A stretch of 64,000 nucleotides of DNA from Actinomadura chibensis NBRC 106107. Lineage in GTDB: Bacteria > Actinomycetota > Actinomycetes > Streptosporangiales > Streptosporangiaceae. The position numbers and the translations under genes were made by a program. Location: positions 157,888-221,887 of the forward strand of contig NZ_BCQP01000024.1 in the NCBI RefSeq assembly GCF_001552135.1, given 5' to 3'. The notes under the pieces were generated by a model, which saw only the letters and a program-made list of their open reading frames with translations, was not told the DNA's origin and did no database searches. Of the stretch, positions 1 to 8,740 are shown piece after piece; the first letter of the stretch is position 1; every line of letters starts with the position of its first letter.

Positions 1-464
1 CCTGGTCACCGCCCGCTTGGTCACCCCATGTTTGATCACCGGCATCTGATCATCGCCGCCTCAGCCCTCCGCACTGGCTGACTCTCCCGTTCCCCACCTT
101 CAGCAGACAACGGAGGACATCAGTACGCGCCACCTTGGCCGCCGCCAGCGTCTGCGATGGCCGGCACGTAGCCCCACCACCGATGTCTGCCCATCGAGGG
201 GCCGAACGGCAAGCGCCGTGCTGGGCAAGGACAGGCCTGACGAGGCAGGCCATGTTGTTGGCGCCCTCAGCCGAGAGCCTCGCGTCGCCGTGACATGCTC
301 GGCCAGGAAGGGTTGCCTCCACCGCGCGGATCGGCGAGTTGCAGCAGAGTATGGTGCTCGCCAGCATGACGACCTGGATCGTCGTCGCCTGCGAAGCGAG
401 GGCACGATCAACTACACATTGACCCCTCCTTCAGAACACACCTACTCATGTTTTGGGAAGACAA
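1..464. other. No recognisable gene
   Basis: Short open frames exist on both strands, but none has a ribosome site, a known motif or actinobacterial codon bias. GC is lower than in the rest of the window. It may be the decayed end of something lying to the left. Confidence 0.4.
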
Positions 465-812
465 ATGGACGCGATAGCCCGAGTACGAGAAGCTTGCCTA
501 GCGCTGCCAGAGGTGGTCGAGAAACCGTTCGGCGGGCACACCGCACCTTCTTTCCGTGTCCGGGACAAGTTGTTCGTGATGACCAGCGAGGATGGCCTCT
601 ACATGACATTCAAAGCTAGTCCAGGCGCACAAGAGGCCCTCGTAGCGGAAAGTCCTGAGCGCTTCTTCGTCCCGAAGTACGTCGGCAGCAAGGGATGGGT
701 AGGCGCGCGCCTCGACGTGGAGCAAGACTGGGACGAAATAGCCGAGCTCATCGAGGAGAGCTACCGACTCATTGCACCAAAACGGTTGACGAACCTCCTT
801 GATCGCGAGTAA
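465..812 (+). CDS. MmcQ/YjbR family protein
   Basis: A 115-residue protein of the MmcQ/YjbR fold, a small family with a double-wing-like DNA-binding architecture and no settled function. The family pattern is visible: LALPEVVEKPFGGHTAPSFR near the start, then KLFVM, YMTFKASP, and FFVPKYVGSKGWVGARLD before a C-terminal helix. Length fits the family (about 115-125). I chose the ATG at 465 because GGGAAG lies about four bases upstream; an in-frame TTG at 453 would add four residues. It stands alone, with no operon partner. Family call is secure; role is unknown. Confidence 0.8.
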   Translation: MDAIARVREACLALPEVVEKPFGGHTAPSFRVRDKLFVMTSEDGLYMTFKASPGAQEALVAESPERFFVPKYVGSKGWVGARLDVEQDWDEIAELIEESYRLIAPKRLTNLLDRE

Positions 813-1017
813 TTGCACAATGCTCCCACCCAGCCCAATCTCCCTACTTTGGCGCATGCTCGCCACAATGCAACTCAACCATGCAGGGCGTACAACCTCA
901 TACGCCATGATGAGTCGCGTCAACCATTGGTCAACCATCGATAACTTCGATCAGCGTCAGGACAGCCGGGTGGCAGCGTCATGCTCACTGGAATCCTGAC
1001 TGACTTTCCCCTTGCGC

Positions 1018-1926
1018 TTACCTCCAGTGTCGGCGATTCAGGGCGGCTAATCTGGCGGAAATACGGTTCATTGTCGCGTCGGTGGGCTTCCAGCCCCGCT
1101 GCTGCAGTGTGGTCAGTAGGGCCTCCAGGTAAGGGACGGGCTTGTAGCGGAAGTCCTTGGTGACGGGGATGATTTCCCATCCCATCTCCCTGGCCAGCCA
1201 GGCTCGTCGCCGCGTGTCATGCGCCCGGGCCCTGGCGCCGGTGTGATGGCGTTCGCCGTCGTATTCAAGTCCGACGCGGAACTCCGGATACCCGAGGTCG
1301 ACGTATGCACACCGGCCATCGGAGCTCCTGACCGGCACCTGAGTGCGGGGACGCGGGAATCCGGAGCCCGCGACGGCGACGCGCATCCAACTCTCGCCAG
1401 GGGATGCCGCCCCGCGATCGCTGAGACGGATGACCTGCCGCAGCCTCTTGTTATCCCGATATCCCGGTAGCGTTCGGGCCATTGCCATCAGTTCGTCGGT
1501 CTCTACGTCTCGCCTAAGGAACTGGTCTAGGGCGGCGACCGCTTCGTAACGAGGAAGCCAACGAGCGCAGTCCAAAGCCGTTCGGGTCATGGACGTGAGG
1601 CGCACGCCGGACTCCTCCTCGACATGCTCGTCGGGTAGCTGGAGCTTGTCGGCGGTAATCTGTGACGGCGGATCTCCAGACGTGCTAGGCGTTATGAGCT
1701 CGACGTCCCAATCGGCCTCTTTCGCTCCCGGCGGTAAAACGTCAAGGCCCCAGATCCAGGCGGCGGTGCGTCGGCCTACGACGACCTGGTCGGGCAACAG
1801 GCTGCTGAGTGCTGCGGCTCGCGCGGCCAGCGACGCTCCTTTGACCGGGACGAAATAGACACCGTCCCCCACAGGAATGATCGAACCGGGGGCCGCTCGC
1901 CTCCAGGTGAGGCTGATTCCGTTCAT
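1018..1926 (-). CDS. DUF559-like endonuclease-domain protein with AbiEi-like N-terminus
   Basis: A 302-residue protein of a type common in actinomycetes. The first half resembles AbiEi-type antitoxins and related transcription-linked proteins: GVYFVPVKG, VVGRRTAAWIWGLDVLP, LTSMTRTALDCARWLPRYEAVAALDQFLR. The last third resembles a Vsr/DUF559 nuclease fold: YVDLGYPEFRVGLEYDGERHH, with an acidic residue and E-x-D core, followed by RRAWLAREMGWEIIPVT. That region fits a PD-(D/E)xK-like active site. No AbiEii-type toxin gene lies beside it, so a toxin-antitoxin role is not supported. Nuclease activity is inferred only from the motif. Confidence 0.7.
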   Translation of the reverse strand: MNGISLTWRRAAPGSIIPVGDGVYFVPVKGASLAARAAALSSLLPDQVVVGRRTAAWIWGLDVLPPGAKEADWDVELITPSTSGDPPSQITADKLQLPDEHVEEESGVRLTSMTRTALDCARWLPRYEAVAALDQFLRRDVETDELMAMARTLPGYRDNKRLRQVIRLSDRGAASPGESWMRVAVAGSGFPRPRTQVPVRSSDGRCAYVDLGYPEFRVGLEYDGERHHTGARARAHDTRRRAWLAREMGWEIIPVTKDFRYKPVPYLEALLTTLQQRGWKPTDATMNRISARLAALNRRHWR

Positions 1927-2260
1927 GAGATCGATGATGCTCGCCCCGACCTCCGCCGCGGAAGACCGCGGGGAAATGTGGATAACTCCGAATCAACGCA
2001 GGTCAGCGAACCGCGACCAGTCGAGATGATCTCGCTTGTGGCTGGAGATCGACCACGACGTGATTTCCTCGGGACGTGGCCGACGCCGTAACGGCCCTGA
2101 GATTAGACGCCGCCGGACGTTGCCGATCAACATCCGGCCAGCGGGGCCAAGCCGAGAAAAGTCACAAACGGGGGGCATGGTGCAAGTGACAGTCAAGGGT
2201 GGCGATGGCATCGCAATGCACGCCGACGTGTGGTCTGAACGTGGTCACAGAAGGAATGGG
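1927..2260. other. Intergenic, no gene seen
   Basis: About 330 bases between two minus-strand genes. It presumably carries the promoter of the 1018-1926 gene on the minus strand. I see no convincing coding frame. Confidence 0.5.
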
Positions 2261-2303
2261 CGATCGCGGCCGACGGGCCGGTGTGCCCCGCCGGCCGCGA
2301 TCG
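2261..2303 (-). terminator. Hairpin terminator of the M14 peptidase gene
   Basis: Arms CGATCGCGGCCG at 2261-2272 and its exact reverse complement at 2292-2303 form a 12-bp stem six bases after the peptidase stop codon. The loop can fold further. There is no T tract, as is usual in high-GC actinomycetes. Confidence 0.7.
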
Positions 2304-2308
2304 ATGGG

Positions 2309-4948
2309 TCAGTTCCTTTCGTCCGTGCCGGGTCGGGTCGGCTTCGATGGGCCCTGATAGATCGAGTTGATGACGATGGGCCAGGTCTGACGGGGCCAGC
2401 TCCGGAAGGTGATCTCGCTGCCCGCGATCGTGGCGTGCCCCTTGCCGACCTCGAACGTCACCACGTTGGCGAGGCCGTTCAGGGCCGCCGTTCCGTGTGC
2501 GTACCCGCTGGCCAGCAGGTCGCCGTCACCGGGATACCGCGAGGCCACCTGAGCGTCGCCCGTGACCTTGTACGCCGCGTCCTGGTTGAACCAGACCGCG
2601 CCCGACTCCGGCATGCCCCAGGCCGCCGGGACCTTCGGGTCGTACGAGGCACGCAGCAACGCGCCCGGCGCGCTGAGCTTCGCCGGATCGGACGGTGTCG
2701 CGTTCTCCACCGGCAGTTTCAGGAGCTGCCGCGCCGTCTCCGACGCACCGCCGATCGCGACGAGGTTGCCGCCACCGGAGACGTAGTCCGCCAGTTTCGC
2801 CCAGCCTTCCTCGCCAACGCCGCGCGCCCACGCGAACTCCGGCGGGTTCTTCTCAGGGTCGAGACCCTTGACGATGGTGTTCTTGGAGACCCCGTCCGCG
2901 AGCACGATCGTGTCGTACTTCCCGGCGAGGTCGCCGTAGTCGTCGGCGGAGACGACCTTGTAGTCGATGCCGTACTGGTCGAACATCCACATCATCCAGC
3001 CGCCGGGCATGTTGTTCGCGCCACGGATCAGCCCGACCCTGGTGCCGGGCTTCAGCGTGAAGCCGTCCACCTTGGGGAGTTGGTCCGTCCCGTACACCGG
3101 AAGGCCGGTTTCGGCGGACACGCCTTGCAGCACCTGGCGGGCCGCCGCCGTCGGCGGAACCACGACCGTGCCCGGTGCGAACGACCGTCCGCCCGCCTTG
3201 AACTCCTCGGCGGACCGGAACGTCGGCACCTTGGCCTTCTGGAGGCGGGAAAGGACATGGGCCACGCCGTACGACTCCGGTGCGACCAGATACGCGCCGC
3301 GTGGCGTCGCCGGCATCCACACCGGCTGCGGCAGGACCCGTCGGACTCGCTGCAAGGGCGCGTTGAACGCGTCCTTGACCGGGTCGACGTCGACGCCGAG
3401 CAGCAGGCCGAGATTGTCGGTGGTCTCGCTGTACGGCATGATCAGCGGGCATTGGCCGCACTTGCGCGCCGCCTGCTCCGGGTACTTGTCGATCTTAAGC
3501 AGTTGGTCGATCCAGCGGCCGAGCGGCTGCCGGGTGCGGAGCACGTACGATCCGGCCGGATAGGTCTTGCCGGCCGCGCTGAACGGCGCGGTGGCCTGGT
3601 CGATCTCGACCCGTCCGAACTCGAAGATCCGCATCATCTCCAGGACGGCGAACGGGTCGCGCTGGCCGGCCGGGATCACGTACGCGTTCGGCGTCCCCGG
3701 CTCGACGTCCGGCAGCGCGACCGCGTTGCGCGCCGTCTGGTACAGGTTGTTGAACAGCCAGGACTCGGGATTCTTCGCGACGTTCTCGATCCCCGCGTAG
3801 GCGGCGGTCTCGGCGTACGCGACGATCTGCTCCAGCGTCCAGGTGTTCTTGTCGTACGGCTGGAGCATCCTCATGGTCCGGTTCTGCGGGCCGAGGGGTT
3901 TGCCGTCGGACGAGGTGAACGGGTAGGCGAGATCCTTGGCTCCGGCGATCTCGGTGAGGAACAGCGACGTGCCGAGGAATGTGGAGAAGCCCATGACGTC
4001 GGCGTTCCAGAAGATGCCGTACGCGTCGTCGGTGCCGACCCCCTTCTTGCCCTCGGCTGTCAGCGCCCGCGCGGCCTGCTGGCCCTGCGAGGTGGCGGAC
4101 TGGATGGTGATCGGGTCGACCCCGCTGCCGAGCGGCTCGTCGTACGGGGCCGTCCAGAGTCGTGGCCCGCCGGTTCCGGCCTGGTGCATGTAGTGCCCGA
4201 CGACGGGGCGGTACGTCTGCTCCAGCCTGACCCGCGTACGAGTCTCCCGCTGGGTGAACATGAACCAGTCGCGGTTGTCGTCGTGCCCGATGTACCGGTG
4301 GTAGAGGTCCGGATACACCCGGCCATAGGCGGTGCCCGCGGTCTTGTTGAAGTGATCGACCACGAGGTGCTGGCCATCGGGGTTGCCGGACGGGATGATC
4401 ATCAGGACCGCGTTGTCCAGCACGGTCTTGGTGTAGTCGGAGTCCTCGGTGGCGAAACGGTGCACGATGTCCACCAGCGCCTGCGTGTTGCCGACTTCGG
4501 TGGAGTGCAGGGTGCCCTCCATCAGATAGACCGGCTTGCTCCGCTGCGACAGCCTGCGGGCCTCCTGCTCGGAGATTCCGCGCGGGTCGGCGAGTCGCTG
4601 GTTGTCCCGGACGATCTGCCCGAGGTTGCGCAGGTTTCGCGGCGAACTCACGAACAGGACCGGGTAGTCGTTGCCCATCGTGGTCTTGTCGGCGACCTGG
4701 TAGGTCACCCGGTCCGAGCGGTCGGCGATCAGGCGGAAGTACTGCTTTATCTTGTCGAATCCGGCGAGTCTGCCGGTCGTGCCCATGGCGAAGCCGAAGT
4801 AGCTCTGGGGCGCTGGAATGTTCTTGGCCTGCGCGTTGCGTCTCGCCGAGGAGCCCGCGCCGAACGCGTCGGTGTGCAAGGGCACACCGACGAGCACGAC
4901 GAGGACGACCAGGGCGGCCACCGCGCGGGACATCACCCGCGACAGCAT
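2309..4948 (-). CDS. Secreted M14-family zinc carboxypeptidase
   Basis: About 879 residues, much larger than a bare M14 domain. A signal peptide opens the protein (SRAVAALVVLVVLVGVP). The M14 domain follows, with zinc-ligand motif HSTEVGN, then IIPSGNPDGQ, HDDNRDWF, and GHYMHQAGT, a candidate for the third ligand region. The last 250 residues resemble a class I glutamine-amidotransferase-like fold (YDTIVLADG, LADYVSGGGNLVAIGG), as in other large M14 peptidases. Role: extracellular peptide hydrolysis. I place the start at the ATG at 4948, where AGGAG sits about five bases upstream and the signal peptide begins directly; the longest frame starts 54 bases earlier without a ribosome site. Ends in a hairpin. 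Confidence 0.9.
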   Translation of the reverse strand: MLSRVMSRAVAALVVLVVLVGVPLHTDAFGAGSSARRNAQAKNIPAPQSYFGFAMGTTGRLAGFDKIKQYFRLIADRSDRVTYQVADKTTMGNDYPVLFVSSPRNLRNLGQIVRDNQRLADPRGISEQEARRLSQRSKPVYLMEGTLHSTEVGNTQALVDIVHRFATEDSDYTKTVLDNAVLMIIPSGNPDGQHLVVDHFNKTAGTAYGRVYPDLYHRYIGHDDNRDWFMFTQRETRTRVRLEQTYRPVVGHYMHQAGTGGPRLWTAPYDEPLGSGVDPITIQSATSQGQQAARALTAEGKKGVGTDDAYGIFWNADVMGFSTFLGTSLFLTEIAGAKDLAYPFTSSDGKPLGPQNRTMRMLQPYDKNTWTLEQIVAYAETAAYAGIENVAKNPESWLFNNLYQTARNAVALPDVEPGTPNAYVIPAGQRDPFAVLEMMRIFEFGRVEIDQATAPFSAAGKTYPAGSYVLRTRQPLGRWIDQLLKIDKYPEQAARKCGQCPLIMPYSETTDNLGLLLGVDVDPVKDAFNAPLQRVRRVLPQPVWMPATPRGAYLVAPESYGVAHVLSRLQKAKVPTFRSAEEFKAGGRSFAPGTVVVPPTAAARQVLQGVSAETGLPVYGTDQLPKVDGFTLKPGTRVGLIRGANNMPGGWMMWMFDQYGIDYKVVSADDYGDLAGKYDTIVLADGVSKNTIVKGLDPEKNPPEFAWARGVGEEGWAKLADYVSGGGNLVAIGGASETARQLLKLPVENATPSDPAKLSAPGALLRASYDPKVPAAWGMPESGAVWFNQDAAYKVTGDAQVASRYPGDGDLLASGYAHGTAALNGLANVVTFEVGKGHATIAGSEITFRSWPRQTWPIVINSIYQGPSKPTRPGTDERN

Positions 4949-5613
4949 CCGGTCTCCTGATGAGAGTGGGGGGAGGGGACACTGACCGGTCAGTTGTGCC
5001 AAGGGTTAATCGGCTTTGTCGATCAGTCAATGTCTTGATCGTCTCGTGCCGCACCCGTTACGGCCCGCACCGCCCCCTCCAAACCGAGCCGGACCCGTAA
5101 GATCAGGCCGTTCTCTGGGAGTGGCCGGACCCGTAAGGTCACGCCGCCCTCTGGGAGAGGCCGGACTCGTAAGGTCACGCCGCCCTCCAAGAGCGGCCGG
5201 ACCCGTAGGATCAGGCCGCCCTCTGGGAGAGGCCGGACCCGTAAGAGCACACCGCCCTCCGGGAGCGGCCGGACTCGTCAACTCGCGCCAGCCTCTAGGG
5301 GCAGCTCAACGGTTTGGGTCACGCGGCCCCCGTCCAAAGGAAGTCGCCCCGGCCGAGCCACGGCCGTCTTCAAGGCGGCCCAGACTCGTTAGCTCGCGCC
5401 GCCCTCTAGGCGCTCGGCCCCGTTGGGACACAGCGGTGGCGGCGGGCGCGGCCCAACAACCGCGGCGTCCGACCAGGTGTGACGGCATGGCTTTCTCCGC
5501 CACTTACGAGATGGCTGTCTTGGCGGCCCGGTCGTGGTCTCCGTGGCGTGTGGGGCCGCTGCTTGCTCGATGTCGGGGAGCTCACGGTCACCGGTTGTGG
5601 ACCCGTCCTCTAT
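4949..5613. other. Gene-free stretch containing a 36-bp repeat array
   Basis: Upstream of the peptidase start the sequence is dominated by the repeat array described separately. Frames stay open on both strands because 36 bp is twelve codons, but there is no ribosome site, and the translations are low-complexity Arg/Pro/Gly repeats. I do not call a gene. Confidence 0.5.
5088..5411. repeat. 36-bp direct tandem repeat array, about 9 units
   Basis: The seed GCCGGAC recurs at 5088, 5124, 5160, 5196, 5232 and 5268, a perfect 36-bp register. Typical units continue with CCGTAAGGTCACGCCGCC and CTCTGGGAGAG. Three more units in the same register (about 5304, 5340, 5376) are badly degraded. Units touch without spacers, so this is not CRISPR. 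Function unknown. Confidence 0.85.
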
Positions 5614-6318
5614 CTACCGGCTGTATGGCATTCCTGGCCCATGACTTCGGCCGTGGCGCAGCCAGGGTAAGAGGGCGTAGGGCTGTCGCAGGTGTCCGAG
5701 TCTGACTTCGCGGGGAGCGGAGTGTGGCCTGGTGGATCGTCTATCGGAGGCTGGTCCGCTCTGCGAGTACTGCTCAGTCACGTCCGAAGCGGCGGTGGCT
5801 ATCTCTTGTAGCCATTCTGTGAGGGCTTGGTAGTCGGCAGGGGTGATGCCGCGCTTTGGGTTGACCCGATGTAGGAGGGCTTGACCGGGATGGTGTGCGG
5901 ACACCCAGGTGCGGTCGTTGTCGGTGATCTCGTCATCGAGCCAGGCGAAGGGACGTCCTGCTGCCCAGGCGACGAGGGTGCGGGTCTTCCAGTGCAGACC
6001 GTTGCGTGCGTCCTGCTCTTCGATCGCGGGCGTGTCCGGCCAGGTCACTATCGGCAGTTGAGGGAGTCCGAGGCACGGCGCGATGCACTCGTTCGCCTCG
6101 TCCATCCAACTGGTGGCCCAGACCAATTCGCAATCGAGGTCCAGCAGCCGTTTTCCGTGCGCGGGATTGATCCGGGATATAAGCGGATTCTCTTCGAGGT
6201 GGGGCGAGGAGACCGCCTGGTAAGTCGGATACTCCTCGGGCGTGGCTCCGAAGGGTATGAGGGGGCCGTCGACGTCTAGGAAGAGCAGCGGACGGTGCCG
6301 CTGCTTGGTTCCGGTCAC
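5614..6318 (-). CDS. HAD-superfamily hydrolase (RNA-repair-type HAD domain)
   Basis: A 234-residue protein. The N-terminus has HAD motif I, LLFLDVDGPLIPFG, with the nucleophile/acid aspartate pair. RLLDLDCELVWATSWMDEAN matches the motif II region (threonine/serine-rich strand end) of the HAD domain found in Swiss-Army-knife RNA repair proteins. WLDDEITDNDRTW looks like motif IV acidic residues. The domain occupies about residues 8-170; the last 60 residues have no recognisable pattern and may be unstructured read-through. It starts at GTG 6318. Likely a phosphatase or polynucleotide 3'-phosphatase-like enzyme; substrate unknown. Confidence 0.75.
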   Translation of the reverse strand: MTGTKQRHRPLLFLDVDGPLIPFGATPEEYPTYQAVSSPHLEENPLISRINPAHGKRLLDLDCELVWATSWMDEANECIAPCLGLPQLPIVTWPDTPAIEEQDARNGLHWKTRTLVAWAAGRPFAWLDDEITDNDRTWVSAHHPGQALLHRVNPKRGITPADYQALTEWLQEIATAASDVTEQYSQSGPASDRRSTRPHSAPREVRLGHLRQPYALLPWLRHGRSHGPGMPYSR

Positions 6319-6517
6319 GGTCCCACAGTATCGATGGAGGCTGCGACTTGGGGTTGGTCGTCCGACTGCTGGCGTCGGTATGACAGCAGTTCGGCTCGCT
6401 TTAGGGCGTTGGCGGGGCGCTGCGGCTGCGTGATCGGACCGGCTTCGTCATGCACGATGTCTGCGTCGTTGGGGTGGCTTTTCGTCGGGTCGGCGGTTGA
6501 GGGGCGCAGCGTTGAGG

Positions 6518-7051
6518 TTATCGGGCGGTGTTTAGGAGGTCGGTCAAGAGTTGTTCGCCTTCGGGCCATGGGCCGTAGCCTTCGGTGACGGTCAGGTGGC
6601 CGACTTCGCCCGCGTCGACTAGGTGCGCGTCCCAGGATTCAGCGAAGGCTGCGGCGCGGTCTGGTGTCATCCAATGGTCGTTCCGGCTAGCCGCAACGAC
6701 TGTGGGGAATGGGAAGGGGATTTGAGGGATGGGGGCGAAACCTGTGATCTCGGGGGTGACGTTCCGTTCCACGTCCGCCGGGGTGACCATTAGGGCGGCG
6801 CGGACTGTCGGGTGAGGATTGTGCGCTACCCAGTGGGCCACGGTTGGGCAGCCGAGGCTGTGCGCTATGAGCACAGGGGGTTCCGCGCAGGCGGTGATCG
6901 CCTCGTCGAGTCGCGCGACCCACTTGTTTCGTTCAGGTAGTTGCCAGTCGTCTTGTTCCACCCTGCGCGATCCGGGGAGTTTCCGCGTCCACAGTTCCTG
7001 CCAGTCGCCGGGGTCCGGGCCCAGCCAGCCGTCCACGAACAAGATCGTCAT
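6518..7051 (-). CDS. RBBP9/YdeN-type alpha/beta serine hydrolase
   Basis: A 177-residue compact alpha/beta hydrolase. Features: ILFVDGWLGPDPGDWQELW at the N-terminus (family-typical), nucleophile elbow AHSLGC, candidate catalytic aspartate in AASRNDHWM, and catalytic histidine in GEVGHLT near the C-terminus, followed by WPEG. Length matches RBBP9/YdeN proteins (about 180). The open frame extends far upstream through the 64-bp repeats, but the conserved domain begins exactly at the ATG at 7051, so I end the gene there. Esterase-like activity is inferred; the natural substrate is unknown. Confidence 0.85.
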   Translation of the reverse strand: MTILFVDGWLGPDPGDWQELWTRKLPGSRRVEQDDWQLPERNKWVARLDEAITACAEPPVLIAHSLGCPTVAHWVAHNPHPTVRAALMVTPADVERNVTPEITGFAPIPQIPFPFPTVVAASRNDHWMTPDRAAAFAESWDAHLVDAGEVGHLTVTEGYGPWPEGEQLLTDLLNTAR

Positions 7052-7249
7052 GGCTCCAGTGTGCGTGACGCCGCACGCCCGGCGCGCGCGGCTGCGCATG
7101 TTCTCGGGTGCTTCCCGCGAGTCGCGGTTGCGAGCACCCGAGAGGCATGGGAGGCGGTCCGGTGTGCTGAACGAAGTGAGGCTGGGTAGGTAGGTACATG
7201 TGGCTGGAGGGCTGGGTGATCGACGGGCTCGGACGTCGGGTTGGTCGGA

Positions 7250-7648
7250 ATGGACAGCGAAGACCGTGCGATACGGGTGAAAGCGGACGCGGGCCGGACG
7301 GCCGAGGTCCGTGGGGCACGATCGCCCGATGGTCCTGCGGGTGACGAGACATCCGCCGAGAATGGGCTTGAGTCGGGGGTGTACGCGCGGCAGGCGATGG
7401 TTTCGTCGGCGCTGGCGCATGACAGGGCGGCGAGACTGTTGGAGGACATGGCGTCCGCCCATCCCGAAGAGGCGGAGCTGCATCTGCTGTCCGCGGCACG
7501 GCACCGCAGGTGGGCCGAGAACGACCGGAGGCTGGCGCAGCAGTATGCGCCCGATGGGGAGGATCAGGACGGGCGCGACAAAGGTGCCCGCCAGACGAGA
7601 CCCGACGAGAAAAGGGCGGAAACGTCGACTGAGAATGCCGATGGGTGA
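7250..7648 (+). CDS. Small helical hypothetical protein
   Basis: About 132 residues. The middle is a clear amphipathic helical segment (ALAHDRAARLLEDMA, then HLLSAARHRRWAENDRRLAQQY), a pattern common in small actinobacterial proteins of unknown role. The C-terminus is highly charged and disordered. The stop codon lies inside the first unit of the 64-bp repeat array, so the tail may have been remodelled by the repeat. The ATG at 7250 is preferred to TTG 7241. No function assigned; coding status is likely but not certain. Confidence 0.5.
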   Translation: MDSEDRAIRVKADAGRTAEVRGARSPDGPAGDETSAENGLESGVYARQAMVSSALAHDRAARLLEDMASAHPEEAELHLLSAARHRRWAENDRRLAQQYAPDGEDQDGRDKGARQTRPDEKRAETSTENADG

Positions 7649-8283
7649 GCGGCGTCCGGTGAATATGGGCGCCATAGCCGTGCTTGCCAGCCCTAAGGAA
7701 CGTCGATAGGTGACCCGCGCCGATGGATATCGGTGCCCGAGCCTTGCCTCCAGCCCGCAGAAGACCCCGATCGGCGACCCGCGCCCGGTGGATATCGGTG
7801 CCCGAGCCGTGCCTCCCAGCCCGCCGGAAACACCGATCGGCGACCCGCGTTGCTGGAAGTCAGTGCTCCAACCGTGCCCCCAGCCTGCGGGAACACCGAT
7901 CGATGACCCGCGCCCGGTGGAAATCGGCACACGAGCCGTGCCCCAAGCCGCAGAAAGCACCGATCGGCGAGTCACGTCGCTGGAAATCGGTGCCCGAGCC
8001 GCGCCTCCCAGCCCACAGAAAACGCCGATCGGCGAGCCAGCTCGCTGAAATCGGTGCCCGAGCCCTGCCTCCTAGCCCACAGGAGACACCGATCGGCGAC
8101 CCGCTCCACTGGTAATCGGTGCCGGGCCGTGTCTGGTGGTCCGTAGGGAACGCCGATCGGTGGGCCGCGTCGCTGAATATTGGTGCCTGGGGCGTGCCTG
8201 GTAGTTCGCGGGGAGTGGCGATGGGTGGCTGGCGTCCGGTGAATTTAGGTGCCTGATTCGTGCATGTCGGGCTGTGGAGCGGT
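7639..8283. repeat. 64-bp direct tandem repeat array, about 10 units
   Basis: Units begin with CGATCGG or a variant at 7639, 7704, 7768, 7834, 7897, 7961, 8026, 8090, 8154 and 8219, spacing 63-66 bp. The whole unit is conserved, not just a core, so there are no spacers. Most units contain CACCGAT and, about 22 bases later, ATCGGTG, an inverted pair that can form a hairpin. The period is not a multiple of three, which argues against coding. Outer units are the most diverged. Confidence 0.85.
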
Positions 8284-8362
8284 GAACGGGGGTGATCTGG
8301 TTGAAGGGCGTGCCCTGGTGCCGTTGGGCTGGGTGACGTTCGGTGGGGTGTGTGGGGCCGGG

Positions 8363-8740
8363 TCAGGGGGAGATCAGTTCGTACAGGTTGCCGCTGGAGT
8401 CGGAGAAATAGAGGCCGCGGCCGCCGAGTGGGTGGGCGGTGTCTATGCGGCCGTTGTCGGCGTGGGCGGGTTCGTCGCCGTAGGGGATTTCGCGGGCGTC
8501 CAGGCGTTCGACCACGGAGTCGAAGGTGTCGGTGTCCACGTCGAAGGCCAGGTGGTGGCCCTGCGGGTGGGCGACGGTCAGGAAGTCCAAGGTAAGGGAG
8601 TCGCTCACCTGGATCGGCACGAAATGGCGGGCGTGCGGATGCGGGCCCGTGTATTTCAGGCCCATCACCGAGGCGAAGAACCGGGCGGCCTCGTCGTTGT
8701 CGGCGGCGGTGACGATGGTGTGGTTGAGGGTGATCGTCAC
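8363..8740 (-). CDS. VOC-family (glyoxalase/dioxygenase fold) protein
   Basis: A 125-residue single-domain vicinal-oxygen-chelate protein. It begins ITLNHTIVTAADNDEAARFFASVMGL, has HHLAFDVDT in the middle and ends GRGLYFSDSSGNLYELISP, the usual betaalphabetabetabeta pattern with metal-site candidates His near the start, His in the HHLAF segment and Glu in the last strand. The start is GTG 8740, which overlaps the stop of the upstream TetR gene as GTGA, so the two genes are probably translationally coupled and the regulator controls this enzyme. Substrate unknown. Confidence 0.85.
   Translation of the reverse strand: MTITLNHTIVTAADNDEAARFFASVMGLKYTGPHPHARHFVPIQVSDSLTLDFLTVAHPQGHHLAFDVDTDTFDSVVERLDAREIPYGDEPAHADNGRIDTAHPLGGRGLYFSDSSGNLYELISP

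Noticed and set aside
2036..4960. 974-residue open frame on the plus strand
   Set aside because: It lies opposite the M14 peptidase; the sequence is Arg/Val/Gly-rich with no motif, a shadow of GC-rich coding on the other strand.
5016..5705. 229-residue frame through the 36-bp array
   Set aside because: No ribosome site, both strands equally open because the period is 12 codons, low complexity; cannot be supported as a gene.
6518..7975. N-terminal extension of the hydrolase to 485 residues
   Set aside because: The extension passes through the 64-bp array and the domain begins at ATG 7051.
5088..8283. Possible CRISPR arrays (36-bp and 64-bp periods)
   Set aside because: Units touch and are conserved throughout; there are no variable spacers and no cas genes.
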